In this document: positions 11,073-21,822 of the stretch, piece by piece
How the letters are laid out: each line of letters begins with the position of its first letter
Position numbering within the stretch: the stretch's first letter is position 1
Source of the DNA: Symbiodinium natans
Lineage: Eukaryota; Sar; Dinophyceae; Suessiales; Symbiodiniaceae
Reading direction: 5' to 3'
NCBI GenBank assembly: GCA_905221605.1
Contig: CAJNDS010002249.1
Span: 327,423 to 391,422, forward strand
Length of the DNA stretch: 64,000 nucleotides
Translations under genes and position numbers: made by a program
Notes under the pieces: generated by a model
The model's input: only the letters and a program-made list of their open reading frames with translations
Databases searched by the model: none
What the model was told of the DNA's origin: nothing

Positions 11073-11601
11073 GTTTAGGGTTATACGGGGCGCAGGGTTT
11101 AGGGTTTAGGTTTTACCCCAAGGCTCCAAGGACTCAGCTTGAAGGTTTTGGGGCCCAAAGGCATTATGAATCATGGTTTCTGGGCGATTTTGAGCCTCAG
11201 GGTTAGGGTGAGGGTGCAGGCTATAGCCAGCATAGCACCCGAAATCCTCAGCGCAATCAGGCACGAAATGGGATGTCTTTTAACCGAATTCCTTCTGGTT
11301 CAGGGTGCCAGACAGCCTATGATTCAACCTCTATGAACAAATCCCTTTCTTTCAGCCCTGAACTAAACCCCAAACCCTGAGCCCGAAACCGAGATCTGAA
11401 TCAGAAGTACTTCCATTCCCCCCCCCAGTTCGTCCGTTTATTGAGGTGATGGTTGGGGGGGGGGGGGGGGGGGGGGGCAAATTTGGCATCGCTGGGTGTG
11501 CTTCTATCCTTCCCTAAGCACTGAGCTGTAGACCCTAAACCTAAACCCTAAACCCTAAACCCTGAACCTTGAACCCTAAACCCTAAACCCCAAACCCAAA
11601 G

Positions 11602-11694
11602 ACTTCACGGCAGGGAGTCCACCATGAAGGGCTTCGATGATGCCTTCAGCGAGTTTGCCGACTCCCTCGCGGAAAGCAGCCTTCTGGACAGAGG
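11602..11694 (+). CDS. Exon-like coding island
   Basis: Thirty open codons (MKGFDDAFSEFADSLAESS within it), preceded by CCCAAAG after a CCCTAAA tract and followed by AGG|GTGTGG and TTTAGGG-like repeats. It does not join the island at 10,968 in frame, so an exon would be missing between them or they belong to different copies. Confidence 0.4.
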
Positions 11695-11979
11695 GTGTGG
11701 AGTTGGGGCTTGGGGTTTAGGGTTTAGGGTTCAGGGCTCAGGGTTTGGGGGTTCAGGGTTTAGGGTTTCGGGATTCAGGGTGTGAGGTTTAGGGTTTAGG
11801 GTTTCGAGATTCAGGGCTTGGGGGTTAGGGTTTGGGGATTCAGGCTTTGGGACAGGTCCAGGGCGTGCGACTCAGGGTTCGTGTTGGGGTTGAAGGCTTT
11901 AGGTGTCGGATTCGTGGTTTTGTTTTTGGGGGCTTAAGCCTCAAACCCTAGACCCCTAAACCTGAAACCAAAAGCCCTA

Positions 11980-12050
11980 CCTACAGGCTCCTATGTAGTT
12001 CCTTTTTAAGGGGATTCTCGTATACTACCCAAAAAAGCTACCGCAAGGAG
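11980..12050. mobile_element. Family A MITE copy, degenerate
   Basis: The left end TA-CCTACAGGCTCC and the core GGGGATTCTCGTATACTACC are recognisable; the right end is eroded. Confidence 0.5.
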
Positions 12051-13240
12051 ACTTCAAGAAAACCTTCAACCCCCGGCTGAACCTTCTATGGGCGTTTCTC
12101 GGGCTGACGTGTTTGGGATCCAATTGGGGTCAAGAAGTTCTGCAACCAGCCCGGGCAAGAACCCTAACCCAACCCCAAGCTACTTGTAGGGTCATGGGTA
12201 GGCTGTAATTAGGTGGGATACACGATAGTTACAAGGGCTCACATCCCCACTTCGGGTTCTGAAACCCCACGCTTCCACGTTAAACCCCAGGTACTCGTCA
12301 AGGTAGGGACTTCAGGCAGCGGCTTCTGCGCAGCCCCGCATCATCATATGGGGGGTTCCGAAAATAGGGGTACCTTCTTGCAATTCCTTATTCTAAGGAA
12401 ATCCTACTATGTTGGGGGTGTTTATTGGGGTGCCTGTTTTCGTAAACGCCTATATCTCCTTCAAGTAGGGCTTCGAAGAGAACAGGTAGGCCTTGCTTGG
12501 TACATGTTCTTTATGGAATGCTTAAAGCCAAAATGGTCAGTTCTTCGGGCCTTGCATTTTTAGCCAATTCGGGAGCGCAGCACAACGGACTGAACCACCT
12601 CCTCCCCATGAATCTGCAGACTCCCTCCAAGGCATCCTCACACCCACCCGCCCACTACATCTTTGTAGTGCTTTAATGTAACTTTACATCTTTAGCCTTT
12701 TTGGGTTTGTTGGGTTTCTTAATATGGCAGCTAAAGCTGTAATTTTTAGCTACCCTTCTGAGTGCAGCCAAGACATGAGAGCTTTCAGGTAAACCCGAAA
12801 GCCATCCTGGCCAGGACGTGAACCTCCATCGATCTGCTCGTTCAGCCGTGGATCAGTTCTCCAAGTGGCACCAGGAAGCCCTGGGATAAGGTGGGTTCAG
12901 GGTTTAGGGTTTAGGGTTTAGGGTTTAGGGTTGTGGTCCACGGTCTAAGCTGTTTGAGGTTTAGGGCACTTCGTCTATTAGGGCCAGGGGCCAGGGTGCT
13001 TAAGTTTGATGCTTGTTTGGGTGGGGTTAAGGGTTTGCCTAGACCAACGTTGTACCTCTACGGGCGGTAAAGCATTTCATACAGCGTCAAGATAGTTTAC
13101 CTTGAGGTATTCATATTGCTCTAGATTCTATTTTCAGGTTACGCATTTCAGAGAAGTTCGCCCTCAGCACCAACAAGCCTAGGCTTCAGGTTGAGCAATC
13201 AACACGCCAGCTGAACTTACCCAGATTTCTCAAAACAGCA

Positions 13241-13547
13241 ATGGCGACTGGAATTCTGGACCAATTCTACCAAGCGGTCTATGAATCGGCAGAGCTCCTT
13301 GGTGAACAGCTCGACCCAGTTTACAAGTACCAAGGCGCCAACCCGATCGAGCTCAGGAAGGCTCTCTTGAGGAATCCAGAAGGCTTCGAAGACTGGTGCA
13401 CTTTCTGTTTGTGCACCTGCCTTTTGGAAGCAAGGCTGTGGCTGACGGCAAGCTGTCCCAGAAGAAGGCAGGGAAATTCTCAACGGAAGTGGGCAAGCTG
13501 GTGGCAGAGGCTGCAAAGTCGTTCAAGGCCATCAAGCATGCCTTAGA
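13241..13547 (+). pseudogene. Frameshifted coding fragment
   Basis: An ATG opens a coding-like frame (MATGILDQFYQAVYESAELL...) for about 50 codons. Near 13,392-13,398 the coding character jumps by one base into another frame, which continues with HFLFVHLPFGSKAVADGK and a Lys/Ala-rich helix ending at IKHAL, where it meets telomere-like repeats. The simplest reading is a one-base frameshift in a former exon; a tiny intron or assembly error is possible. The family is not recognised. The bases coding IKHAL recur at the start of the island at 17,265. Confidence 0.45.
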
Positions 13548-13752
13548 ATTTAGGGTCTATACTTGGCTTAGGAACCCAGGCTCTTCGGTTTAGGGTATAG
13601 GGTTCAGGGTTTAGGGTTTAGGGTTTGGCGGCACTTTTTTTGGGTTTAGGATTTTGGGAACCCACGCTCGTCAAGTGAGATTCAGAGCTGCAGTCCCCAT
13701 CCAATTGAGATTCAAACCCCTACCCTCCCCCCCGACCCCCCTTATCCTGGCT

Positions 13753-13839
13753 GGTTCTTGGCAGGGAATGAAGGAATGAGGGCCCTGTGTAATCCCTTAA
13801 AGGGCTTACATATAGGGTCCTCATTCCCTACTAAGAACC
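13753..13839. repeat. Inverted-repeat element
   Basis: GGTTCTTGGCAGGGAATGA at the left is matched by the inverse TCATTCCCTACTAAGAACC at the right, with one or two mismatches. Probably a further MITE family. Confidence 0.6.
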
Positions 13840-13999
13840 GGGGGTATCGTCATCAATCTTTCCCCACCTACCATAAGCATTCTACAACTCCCACACTTGG
13901 CCAGAATATACTGTGGCGTACTACAACTTCATGAGCATTCATAATTTACATCAACATATTTCGCCATCATGTACTAAAATCTGAGAATGCACTACTGTA

Positions 14000-14089
14000 C
14001 CTGGATTCTCCAATGTAGTCCCTTTTTGGGTTAGTTATAGGGGATTCTAGTATACTACCCCAAAAAGGTACTACATAGGAGCCTCTAGG
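14000..14089. mobile_element. Family A MITE copy, well preserved
   Basis: A 90-bp element with ends CCTGGATTCTCC and GGAGCCTCTAGG and flanking TA on both sides. It is almost identical to the copies at 16,220, 17,160, 20,662 and 24,528. Confidence 0.85.
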
Positions 14090-14111
14090 TAAATAAGAAG
14101 TACGATGACAT

Positions 14112-14289
14112 ACTTGGGGGTTCATGGTACTTAGGTAACCAATTATACCTGTACTTATAACCCACTTATAAGCCCCTAAAGTGCCCCAATATGGTTATAA
14201 GTACAGATATAACCCTAAACCCTAAACCCTTAACCCTAAGCCCTAAACCCTAAACCAAGTACAGTTGTAATTGGTTGCTAAGTACCAGA
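14112..14289. mobile_element. Family B MITE copy interrupted by telomere repeats
   Basis: The left end CTTGGGGGTTCATGGTACTT and the right arm AAGTACAGTTGTAATTGG belong to family B, but a CCCTAAA-type tract of about 48 bp (about 14,213-14,260) sits inside the element. This suggests telomere-repeat DNA was added after insertion. Confidence 0.75.
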
Positions 14290-14534
14290 ACCCTAAACCC
14301 TAAACCCTTAACCCAAAGCCCTAAACCCTAAACCAAGTACAAGTTGGCGAGGAGTCCATGCATCGAGCTGGCCGTGAAAACCTGCAGCAGATCGAGCAGG
14401 TGCAGCATATTGTGGTGCTATGCCCCTAGGGTCCCTAACCCTAAACAAAGGTTTGGGGTTTAGGGTTTAGGGTTTAGGGTTGTGGGTTGTGGGTTGTGGG
14501 ATACAAATATTTAAACCCTGTAAGCCCACGGTCG

Positions 14535-14930
14535 ATGTTGAGCAAGAACAGCTGCACTTGGCTTCCGCGATGGTTCATCGTATGCAAGCATCTATGCCCA
14601 CAGTATGTGGCAGACAAGTACCACGAAGTAGGGAAGGACCAAGGGTGGGAAAACAACATTTGGGAAGGTCCTGCCGGCGGCGCGAACATCGTGGCATATT
14701 TCCATAGACCTCATTGCTCCGAACGGTCAACTTGTGATCCGTCTTGACGACAACATTCGCCTGCTTGATGTCTTCGGCCTGGAAGAAACAGAAGAAGGCG
14801 ATCGTCAAGTTGCAGGATCGCAGGGACTGGGCGCTGTTGCCGAAACCAGTCGCCAATTCGACGTGCCATCCCCAGCGGGACTGCTGGTCGGAATTTCTTT
14901 GCCAGCCACGATGCCGACAGTAAGCCCTGA
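14535..14930 (+). pseudogene. Coding-like fragment with frame changes
   Basis: From 14,535 one frame reads MLSKNSCTWLPRWFIVCKHL and on to a Gly/Ala-rich stretch. Around 14,690-14,720 the coding-like frame shifts, continuing as IDLIAPNGQLVIRLDDNIRL and an acidic segment to about 14,925, where ACAG|TAAG-like sequence occurs. This may be two exons without an obvious intron, or a decayed gene. No domain recognised. Confidence 0.3.
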
Positions 14931-15372
14931 AACCCTTCCAGCCTCTAAACACCAATATGCCCTAAACCCTAAACACCCCTTAGCCTAAACCCTAAACACC
15001 CCTAAGCCCTAAACACGCCGGCAAAAGCCCTATGCCCTAAAGCAAGTGTCTCTGTGGGGAATTCTGCTCATCTTTGTGAAATCAGCTGGGGAAGATCACA
15101 GCAACAAACCGTGATGTTCATGGGCTCAGGGTCTTACACCCTAAACCCTAAACCCGAAACTCTGCACCCTGAGTTGATGGTCATTTGCGGGCTTAGGGCT
15201 TTCGGACTCAGGGGGTGTATCAGGGAGTGTGCAGGAACTTTTTGACGCCCCCCAAACCCTCAACCCTAAGCCCTAAACCCGAAACTCTAAACCCTAAACC
15301 CGAAACCCTAAACCCGAAACTCTAAACCCTAAACACTAAACCCGAAGCCCTAAACCCTAAACCCGAAAGCCG

Positions 15373-15448
15373 ATGAAACAAGAAAAAACTTCCAGGCCAT
15401 GCGCGCCCTGCAGCTGCGCATGTCCGCGAAGCGGGCGCAGGCTCAGGG
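15373..15448 (+). CDS. Exon-like coding island
   Basis: Twenty-odd open codons (KNFQAMRALQLRMSAKRAQA) preceded by ACAAG after CCCTAAA repeats and followed by CAGG|GTCTTAGGG. Strongly basic helical composition. No family recognised. Confidence 0.4.
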
Positions 15449-15599
15449 TCTTAGGGAACCTGGCCGGTTTAGGGTTTAGGGAATTTAGGGTTTAGGGTTT
15501 AGGGTTTAGGGTTTAGGGTCTTAGGGTCTTAGGGTCTTAGGGTCTTAGGGTCTTAGGGTCTTAGGGAACCTGGCCAAGAGCCTTTACATCATGGGTGCC

Positions 15600-15700
15600 C
15601 CTACTACCCCCCCTCAAAACTACCCCCCCCCCCCCCAGGCTCCCCCCTTAAGCAACTGAATTATCCCTAAATAGCCTTGCGGGGGGGGGGGGGGGCCTTC
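15600..15700. repeat. C and G homopolymer tracts
   Basis: Runs of C near 15,608-15,640 and of G near 15,671-15,686 flank a short unique stretch. Further G runs are at about 11,457-11,477, 20,168-20,194 and 20,623-20,658. Confidence 0.9.
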
Positions 15701-15956
15701 TACTGGGTTTCGGAGTACTATACTTTCATATTTCTTGTTGAGGTTTCCGATTAAAGTGCTGCTTGTCCCTGAATCCTAAACCCGAACACCCTACTTATCC
15801 CTACACAGTGTATACCTTGTTTTCCAGGGTCTACTACGGAGTCTCACGGAGAGTTTTTAATGCAAGGAACTCGCAATCCCGAACTTTCGGAACAAGTCGG
15901 AAAGGCCGTTAATTGAATTGACCGTTTTCAACTGCCTTTGTTTTCAAAGTACCTAT

Positions 15957-16046
15957 AGTTCAGGGTTTAGGGTTTAAGGGTTTAGGGTTTAGGGTTTAGG
16001 GTTTAGGGTTTAGGGTTTAGGGTTTAGGGTTTAGGGTTTAGGGTTT
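15957..16046 (+). repeat. Interstitial telomere repeat (TTTAGGG)n
   Basis: About 12 units. Confidence 0.95.
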
Positions 16047-16124
16047 CTATGTTAGGAGTCCTGACATGGTTACTGGACTGCCAAGTCGATGCAGGATGTT
16101 CCGGTTTAAGCTTCAGGGTCTAGC

Positions 16125-16354
16125 TACTTGGAGGTTCAGTGTACTTCTGAACTGTACCTAGAACCCACTTATAGGCCCCTTTAAGTGCCCTAATATGGTT
16201 ATAGGTACAGTTATAAGTACCTGGAGTCTCCAATGTAGTCCCTTTTTGGGTTAGTTATAGGGGATTCTAGGATACTGCCCCAAAAATGTACTACATAGGA
16301 GCCTCTAGGTACAGTTCTCATTGTTTAATAAGTACGTACCATGAACCTCCAAGT
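16125..16354. mobile_element. Family B MITE copy carrying a nested family A copy
   Basis: Left end CTTGGAGGTTCAGTGTACTT and right end ACCATGAACCTCCAAG belong to family B. The family A element at 16,220-16,309 lies inside it, flanked by TA on both sides. Removing A and one TA restores a normal family B sequence, so A moved after B. Confidence 0.85.
16220..16309. mobile_element. Family A MITE copy nested in family B
   Basis: Ends CCTGGAGTCTCC and GGAGCCTCTAGG, TA on each side; 90 bp. Confidence 0.85.
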
Positions 16355-16595
16355 AAGGGGTCTGAGAGCTTGCAGCGGCCGTAGGCCCCAGCAGGTCTCC
16401 GTTGGGGTCATGAAAACCCTTTAGTGTTAGTATTCTTGGTCCCCAAAGTTACAACCGCAAACCCTAAACCCTAAACCCGGGTAGTGCATGGACTCTTTGG
16501 GGGAGAAGTCCTGGAACCTCCCGCATCGCTTGCAGGGTCTTGATGCCAACCTGACTTTATCGCAGAAGCGCGAGGCAAGAGAAGGGGTCCGGAGT

Positions 16596-16765
16596 GTAGG
16601 GTTTAGGGTTTAGGGTTTGGGGTTTGGGGTTTGGGGTTTAGGGTTAAGGGTTAAGGGTTTGGGGTTTGGGGTTTGGGGTTTAGGGTTAAGGGTTTAGGGT
16701 TTCGGGTTTGGGGTTTCGGGTTTAGGGTTTAGGGTTAAGGGTTTAGGGTTTAGGGTTTAGGGTCT
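16596..16765 (+). repeat. Degenerate telomere-like array
   Basis: A mixture of GGGTTTA, GGGTTTG and GGGTTAA units in blocks. Confidence 0.9.
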
Positions 16766-17159
16766 GGACTCAAACCCTAAACCCTAAATGCCAGCACACC
16801 AAGTTGTCTGCTTCCCAGACAGCCCACATAGAGTTATGTAGGACCCAGAGTAGGCCCTTGTTCCTTGGGGGCTTGGGTTCCCTTGTAAACCATTTACAGC
16901 CTTTAAACCAAAAAGGGCACTCTTTATATTCCTAGATTACTCCTGGGTCTAGTTCTCAAGCATGATTTGGAATGAGCCACAAAACACTGCATAGCTACCA
17001 TGGCATGATTTGGAATGAGGCACAAAACACGCATAATTGCTATGGTATGATTTGGAACGAGGCACAAAACGATGTAACTGTGTAGGGCTTCGGGCTTCCA
17101 ATCTCGCTAAGTTTCTAGAAGTGTGGCTTCATCAGGGTCGGGTTGGGGTTTCAGGTTTA

Positions 17160-17248
17160 CCTGGAGTCTCTAAGGTAGTCCCTTTTTGGTTAGTTATAGG
17201 GGATTCGAGTATACTACCCCCAAAAGGTACTACATAGGAGCCTTTAGG
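17160..17248. mobile_element. Family A MITE copy
   Basis: Left end TA-CCTGGAGTCTC, right end GGAGCCTTTAGG. The element ends 16 bp before the coding island at 17,265. Confidence 0.8.
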
Positions 17249-17264
17249 CAAGTATTGAGGGGAG

Positions 17265-17394
17265 ATCAAGCATGCCTTGCTTGGTTCGGGATGGGCGCTA
17301 CCAGTTGAGGGCCGCATGTGTTCCAAATGCGTCTACCCTGGACAGCCTTACTGCTGCGAGTTTTGGATGTTGAAGCTTTCCCACGGCAATCAGG
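17265..17394 (+). CDS. Exon-like island with Cys-rich motif
   Basis: Forty-three open codons starting IKHALLGSGWALPVEG and continuing with a Cys-x2-Cys ... Cys-Cys cluster (RMCSKCVYPGQPYCCEF), then WMLKLSHGNQ. The Cys pattern could bind zinc or form disulfides. The end CAGG|GTTTAGGG places the donor at the start of a telomere-type repeat. Joining to the island at 17,455 keeps the frame (phase 1, completing a Glu codon). No family recognised. Confidence 0.5.
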
Positions 17395-17454
17395 GTTTAG
17401 GGTTTAGGGTTTAGGTTTTAGGGTTTAGGGTTTAGGCTTAGGGTTTTGGGGCAG
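17395..17454 (+). other. Probable 60-nt intron made of telomere repeats
   Basis: Starts GTTTAGGG, consists entirely of TTTAGGG-like units, ends TTGGGGCAG. Removing it joins two coding-like islands in frame. This is the shortest host-side example of the pattern. Evidence is sequence-only; no transcript data. Confidence 0.5.
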
Positions 17455-17601
17455 AACCGTACATTGTAAAGATCCACGACTGGTCCCTTGTTCGTTCGTC
17501 GCTGAACCTGAGCAAACATCAGCACACATGCAGAACCGCACATGCTTTCCTCATCAATCGGGCCGGAAAGAAGGCGCGGGCCCGCCTCATCAACCACAAG
17601 G
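17455..17601 (+). CDS. Exon-like coding island
   Basis: About 49 open codons after the putative acceptor (PYIVKIHDWSLVRSSLNLSK, a short His/Cys stretch, then AFLINRAGKKARARLINHK). It ends AAGG|GTTTACAGGG, again a GT next to a GGGTTTA-like repeat. The basic C-terminal part and the preceding Cys cluster may belong to a nucleic-acid-binding protein, but that is a guess. Confidence 0.45.
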
Positions 17602-18243
17602 GTTTACAGGGTTTGTAGAGTTTATGGTTTGCAGAGAATTATGCAGTGTAAGAGTTTATATGGTTTTTTGGGTTTTCCAGAGGTTTTGTAGGTTTTTGGG
17701 TTGCGGATGGACCAGACACCCTTAAACCCTAAGCCCTCAACCCTAAACCCTGAACCCTAAGCCCCATAGTCTTAACCCTAAACCCTTAAACCTTAATTTG
17801 ACAAGGGGGATTCCAGTTAAACAAGAAAAGCCTAAAACCTCAACTACTCGCCTTACCAGGCCCTCCAGCCCCAACGCCGACTCTGAAACCACAGGCCTTC
17901 GCGTCCTTACAGAAGGACGCGAACTCGACCTTACATCAGCTACTGAGTCCTACCAGGGTGTTGATAGGGTTTGGACTTTGATGGGGTTTTGATATGGTGT
18001 TATATATAGTATAGGGTCTTTTAATTATAGCGCTTGTGTAGTCTTTTTAAAATAAAGTTTATAGGCTATGTTTAGGGCTTATAGATTTTTTGACAGGGCT
18101 TTCACAGTCTCTTGAGGGGTTTGTAGAGCTGGAAGGGTTCATCGGGTTTATGGGGTTTATAGGGCTTCGCGTACAACTGTGACGAGTTGGGGTGTCAGGC
18201 TTTGACTTTGAGATGCCTGAGGCGCAAGTTTCGACGGTTACCC

Positions 18244-18361
18244 TTGGGATGTTCCCCCTTATACTAACAGTCCTAAGAGTCCTTAAAAGGGATTATAGTA
18301 CCCCCTATGCCCCTATAAATTTCCCATTAAGGAGTTGCTAGTGTAAGGGGGAACATCCCAA
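18244..18361. mobile_element. Family C MITE copy, well preserved
   Basis: Full-length copy with ends TTGGGATGTTCCCCCTTA and TAAGGGGGAACATCCCAA. Confidence 0.85.
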
Positions 18362-20078
18362 ACTGTTACCCTAAATCTCAACCCTAAGGTTTGTTGCAAG
18401 CGTTTTTGCGAACACCAAAACCTTGATCCTACATCCTGAACCTTCTTTAGGGTGTATAGGGTTTAGGGTCTTCGGGTTTTTGGATTCTTTTTAGGGTTTT
18501 AGGGTTTTAGGGTTTAGGGTTTAGGGTTCAATCCCCAGTCCTCATACAAGCTCTCCCTGCACCCTAAACCCTAGCCCCTAAACCCTAAACTCTAAACCCG
18601 AAGCCTTAAACCCGAAACCCTAAACCCGAAACCCCAAACCCTAACCCCTAAACCCGAAACCCTAAACCCTAAACCCTACCTCCACCCCCCCCATCCCCCC
18701 TACTCGAGCCTAGGCTCTTCCGGATGCAAGGGGCGTCGGACGAGAGCTCGCCAGCTGTGGTGGATCAGGCAGAGACGGCAGAGATGCGTGGGGTGGGGGT
18801 GGTTAGGGTTTAGGGTTTAGGGTTTGGGGTTTGGGGTTTGGGGTTTGGGGTTTGGGGTTTGGGGTTTGGGTTTGGGGTTTTATGGTTCAGTGTCTCGGGA
18901 GATTTTGCTTTCGTGCTTTAAGAGACTCGTGTCCCGGAACGTGTTTTGGAGGTCGCCGTTATGTGGCAGATGATTAGGATCCCTTTGTGGGGTAGGTCTC
19001 GTAGTCAATCAGGGCCCACACATTTTTAAAATACCAGAAGGGGACCATCATGCTGGAAATCGAACCCCTGTAACGGGCACCATAAAAGCCCTATATCCTA
19101 TAATAATCCCTCTTCATGAGTGGTCCTTGGACCCCTCTGCAGCCTAAACCCTAAACCCTAAACCCTAAACCCTAAACCCTAAACTCAGGGCCTAGGCCGC
19201 CCCCCTACGTTAACGGGCGGCGCTTAAGCCCTTTGACCTCGATGGCACAAGCCGACCCAGGTCGCTCGCCCGCAGCATGCGCCCACGATGGGCCCAGTAC
19301 CGGAACACGTTCTCCTCGGACCAGTACTGGTCCCTTATAATAAAGTAACCCCAAGCCCTTGTGCCAGAAGGTGGCTGGCATTCTCGAGGGGGTACCCCCA
19401 AGAGGGCCCCACAGCAGGAGGACCCGGACCCCCGACCTTGTCTGGCCCCCCCCCCCCCATCCCCGCCATTTTTTTGGTGCCTGTGTGGTGTGTGTGGGTC
19501 CTGACCTCTGGCGTCAGGCCTGCCCCACTCACAGCCGGCTGGTCCTGACTGGGTGCCTGGCCGAGCCCGCCCCTCTGAAACTTGCTGCAACCCTCCCTGA
19601 AACTGCCTAAGTTTTTAGAAGTGGGCTGTTGTCTGAGTTTAGGCCTAACCCTAAAAGGAATAGGTTTGGGTGGCTTTGCCGCCTTGGACGGCGTGGGGTG
19701 GGAGAAAGTGTTAGATGGCCCTCCACAATCGGGCCAATGCTGCTTTTCGCACCTCACGAAGCTTTCGAGCTTGTTCCGAAACCTAACCTTCACAGCATCT
19801 ACGCGCTATCACAGCAAACCCTAACCCTAAACCCTAAACCCTAAGCCCTACGATTTTGGACCAGGGTACCCAGCAACGAGGAGCAACTTTTGGAGGTTCA
19901 TGCATTTAGGGTTTGGGGTTTAGGGTTTAGGGTTTAGGTCAGAAGTAAGGCAGCTACAATTATAACTGGCTCTCGAACCTTATTTACGGTACTGATGACC
20001 CTACAAAAGTATCTCCCCATGCACACCCTGAACCCGAAACCCTAAACCCTGAACCCTAAACCCTAAGCCTTCCACCAG
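18362..20078. other. Repeat-rich stretch with a GC-rich patch
   Basis: Telomere-like runs at about 18,495-18,530, 18,590-18,680, 18,800-18,880 (GGGTTTG variants) and 19,145-19,190. A GC-rich patch at 19,200-19,800 has open frames on both strands of similar length, so no coding strand can be chosen. A worn family B fragment begins near 19,890. Confidence 0.4.
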
Positions 20079-20168
20079 GAGATCAAGAAGCTCCTCAGGG
20101 CTGCGCAGACATCTATCCGCAGTCATCACCTGTCTGCTGAGCGCATGGGCATCCTGGACCGATCAGAG
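20079..20168 (+). CDS. Exon-like coding island
   Basis: About 30 open codons (EIKKLLRAAQTSIRSHHL... to GILDRSEG) preceded by CCACCAG after CCCTAAA repeats and running into a long G homopolymer. Amphipathic, helix-prone. No family recognised. Confidence 0.4.
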
Positions 20169-20622
20169 GGGGGGGAAGGGGGGGGGGGGGGGGGACCGAC
20201 CGACCGACCGAGGGGCGTAGGGTTTAGGGTTTAGGGTGTAGGGTTTAGGGTTTAGGGTTTATGGGGTGTAGGGTTTAGGGTCTAGGGTTTCGGGTGGTGC
20301 CTACTTGACCCTGAATGGTGGTTCCTCTTTTTTGGGGGCTGCCTAACTTCACGGTAAGGACCATCGAGAAAGCCACACTAATTAGGTGCTCCCTCCCCCT
20401 AAAAAGCAAAACCCTAAAACCAACATCTGCGGGTCCAGGTGGGGCTGGAGGTTCAGCCTCATGTTCGGGGTTTATATCAGATTATATCAGTGTTTCAGCG
20501 TAGCAAGCTATGCAGTTGCACCTTCCGGTTTTTCACTACCAGAATTCTGGGAGGATCTAGAAGGCAGCCATGCCCCAAAGGTTCCGGAACATCATCCAGT
20601 ACTAGAGCCGGGCACTTTTCTA

Positions 20623-20658
<36 letters not shown>

Positions 20659-20661
20659 CTA

Positions 20662-20751
20662 CCTGCAGTCTCCAATGTAGTCCCTTTTTGCGTTAGCTAT
20701 AGGGGATTCTAGTATACTACCCCACTAAGGTACTACATAGGAGCCTTTAGG
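20662..20751. mobile_element. Family A MITE copy
   Basis: Left end TA-CCTGCAGTCTCC, right end GGAGCCTTTAGG. It follows a G run of about 36 at 20,623-20,658. Confidence 0.8.
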
Positions 20752-20827
20752 CTTCTCAGGGTCTGGGGCAGTTGTTATTTATCGACCGCTCTCGCCGGGG
20801 CCATGCTGCATCCTGTCCCATCTGCAC

Positions 20828-20930
20828 TTGAAGGTTCATGTAGTTTGAAGTGGGCTTAGGAGTAGGGCAACTATAGTTGCAGCTAGTTATGCAACCTTCT
20901 TTGGGGGTACTTACATAACCCTACTTTTTG
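20828..20930. mobile_element. Family B MITE copy, partial
   Basis: Left end CTTGAAGGTTCATG; the middle contains ACTATAGTTGCAGCTAGTTA; the right end is altered. Confidence 0.5.
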
Positions 20931-21193
20931 ACTACCCAGCATACACCACAAGGATGCACTGCACCGAACACTCGCTATCTAAGTTCAGTCAGAGAAGAAA
21001 CATACATGTACATATATATATATACACATACAGATATGTATATATGAGTAATTCTCTAAATTTGGGGTCCCATCTAGGGGTCCTTTTAAATAAGGTGCCG
21101 TGCTATTGGGGGGGCACCAAAAGGGGGCCCTACTCTTGAGAGCTGCCCGCATCAAAGCAAGTTGACAGCCTATAGCCTGAGCCTCAGAGTTTT

Positions 21194-21310
21194 CCTAAAA
21201 GCTCCTGTGTAGAACCTCTTTCTTTTTTTTTTTTTTTTTTTGGGGGGGGGGGGTGCGTACTAGAATCCCATGTAACTAGCCCGAAAAGGGACTACGTTCG
21301 AGCCTTCAGG
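21194..21310. mobile_element. Family A MITE copy with homopolymer expansion
   Basis: Ends CCTAAAAGCTCC and GAGCCTTCAGG. The usual CTTTTTGGGG arm has expanded to about 20 T followed by about 12 G. Confidence 0.7.
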
Positions 21311-21510
21311 TTCTCCCTAAACTCTAAACCTTGTGCTCGAAAACCCTAAATCCTTGAAACCCAGAAACCCTAAGACCCCAACACCCTAAACCCCCCCCCC
21401 TATAAACCCTTGCACAAGTGTGCCAAGCAAGGCCGGCGAATGGCGATAATGCAGCGGTCGAACTACAACAGGTCCATGTCCTCCACACAGCTCCTGTGCA
21501 GAAGGGGGCG

Positions 21511-21593
21511 TAGGGTTTAGGGTTTAGGGTTTAGGGTTTAGGGTTTAGGGTTTAGGGTTTAGGGTTTAGGGTTTAGGGTTTAGGGTTTAGGGC
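21511..21593 (+). repeat. Interstitial telomere repeat (TTTAGGG)n
   Basis: About 12 perfect units, immediately after a short coding-like island (about 21,420-21,508, reading KQGRRMAIMQRSNYNRSM). Confidence 0.95.
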
Positions 21594-21731
21594 AATTGCA
21601 GGCCATCAGGGTTGGCGAGCGCACAAGAAGAACGCACAGCCTGAGCTGATAGAAGATAAAAGCCTCATGGGGCGCTGGTGGCATTTCTTTCAACAAGCTT
21701 AAGACATCAACCTCCAAACCTCAAGTACATA

Positions 21732-21822
21732 CCTGAAGGCTCTAGCGTAGCTCCTTTTTGGGTTAGTTATAGGGGATTCGTTTATGCCACCCGAAAGAAG
21801 GTACTGCATAGGAGCCTGTAGG
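21732..21822. mobile_element. Family A MITE copy
   Basis: Left end TA-CCTGAAGGCTC, right end GGAGCCTGTAGG. Confidence 0.75.

Noticed and set aside
19030-19075. tRNA-like TTCGA motif
   Set aside because: The flanking bases do not form a T-arm or acceptor stem on either strand; no tRNA is supported.
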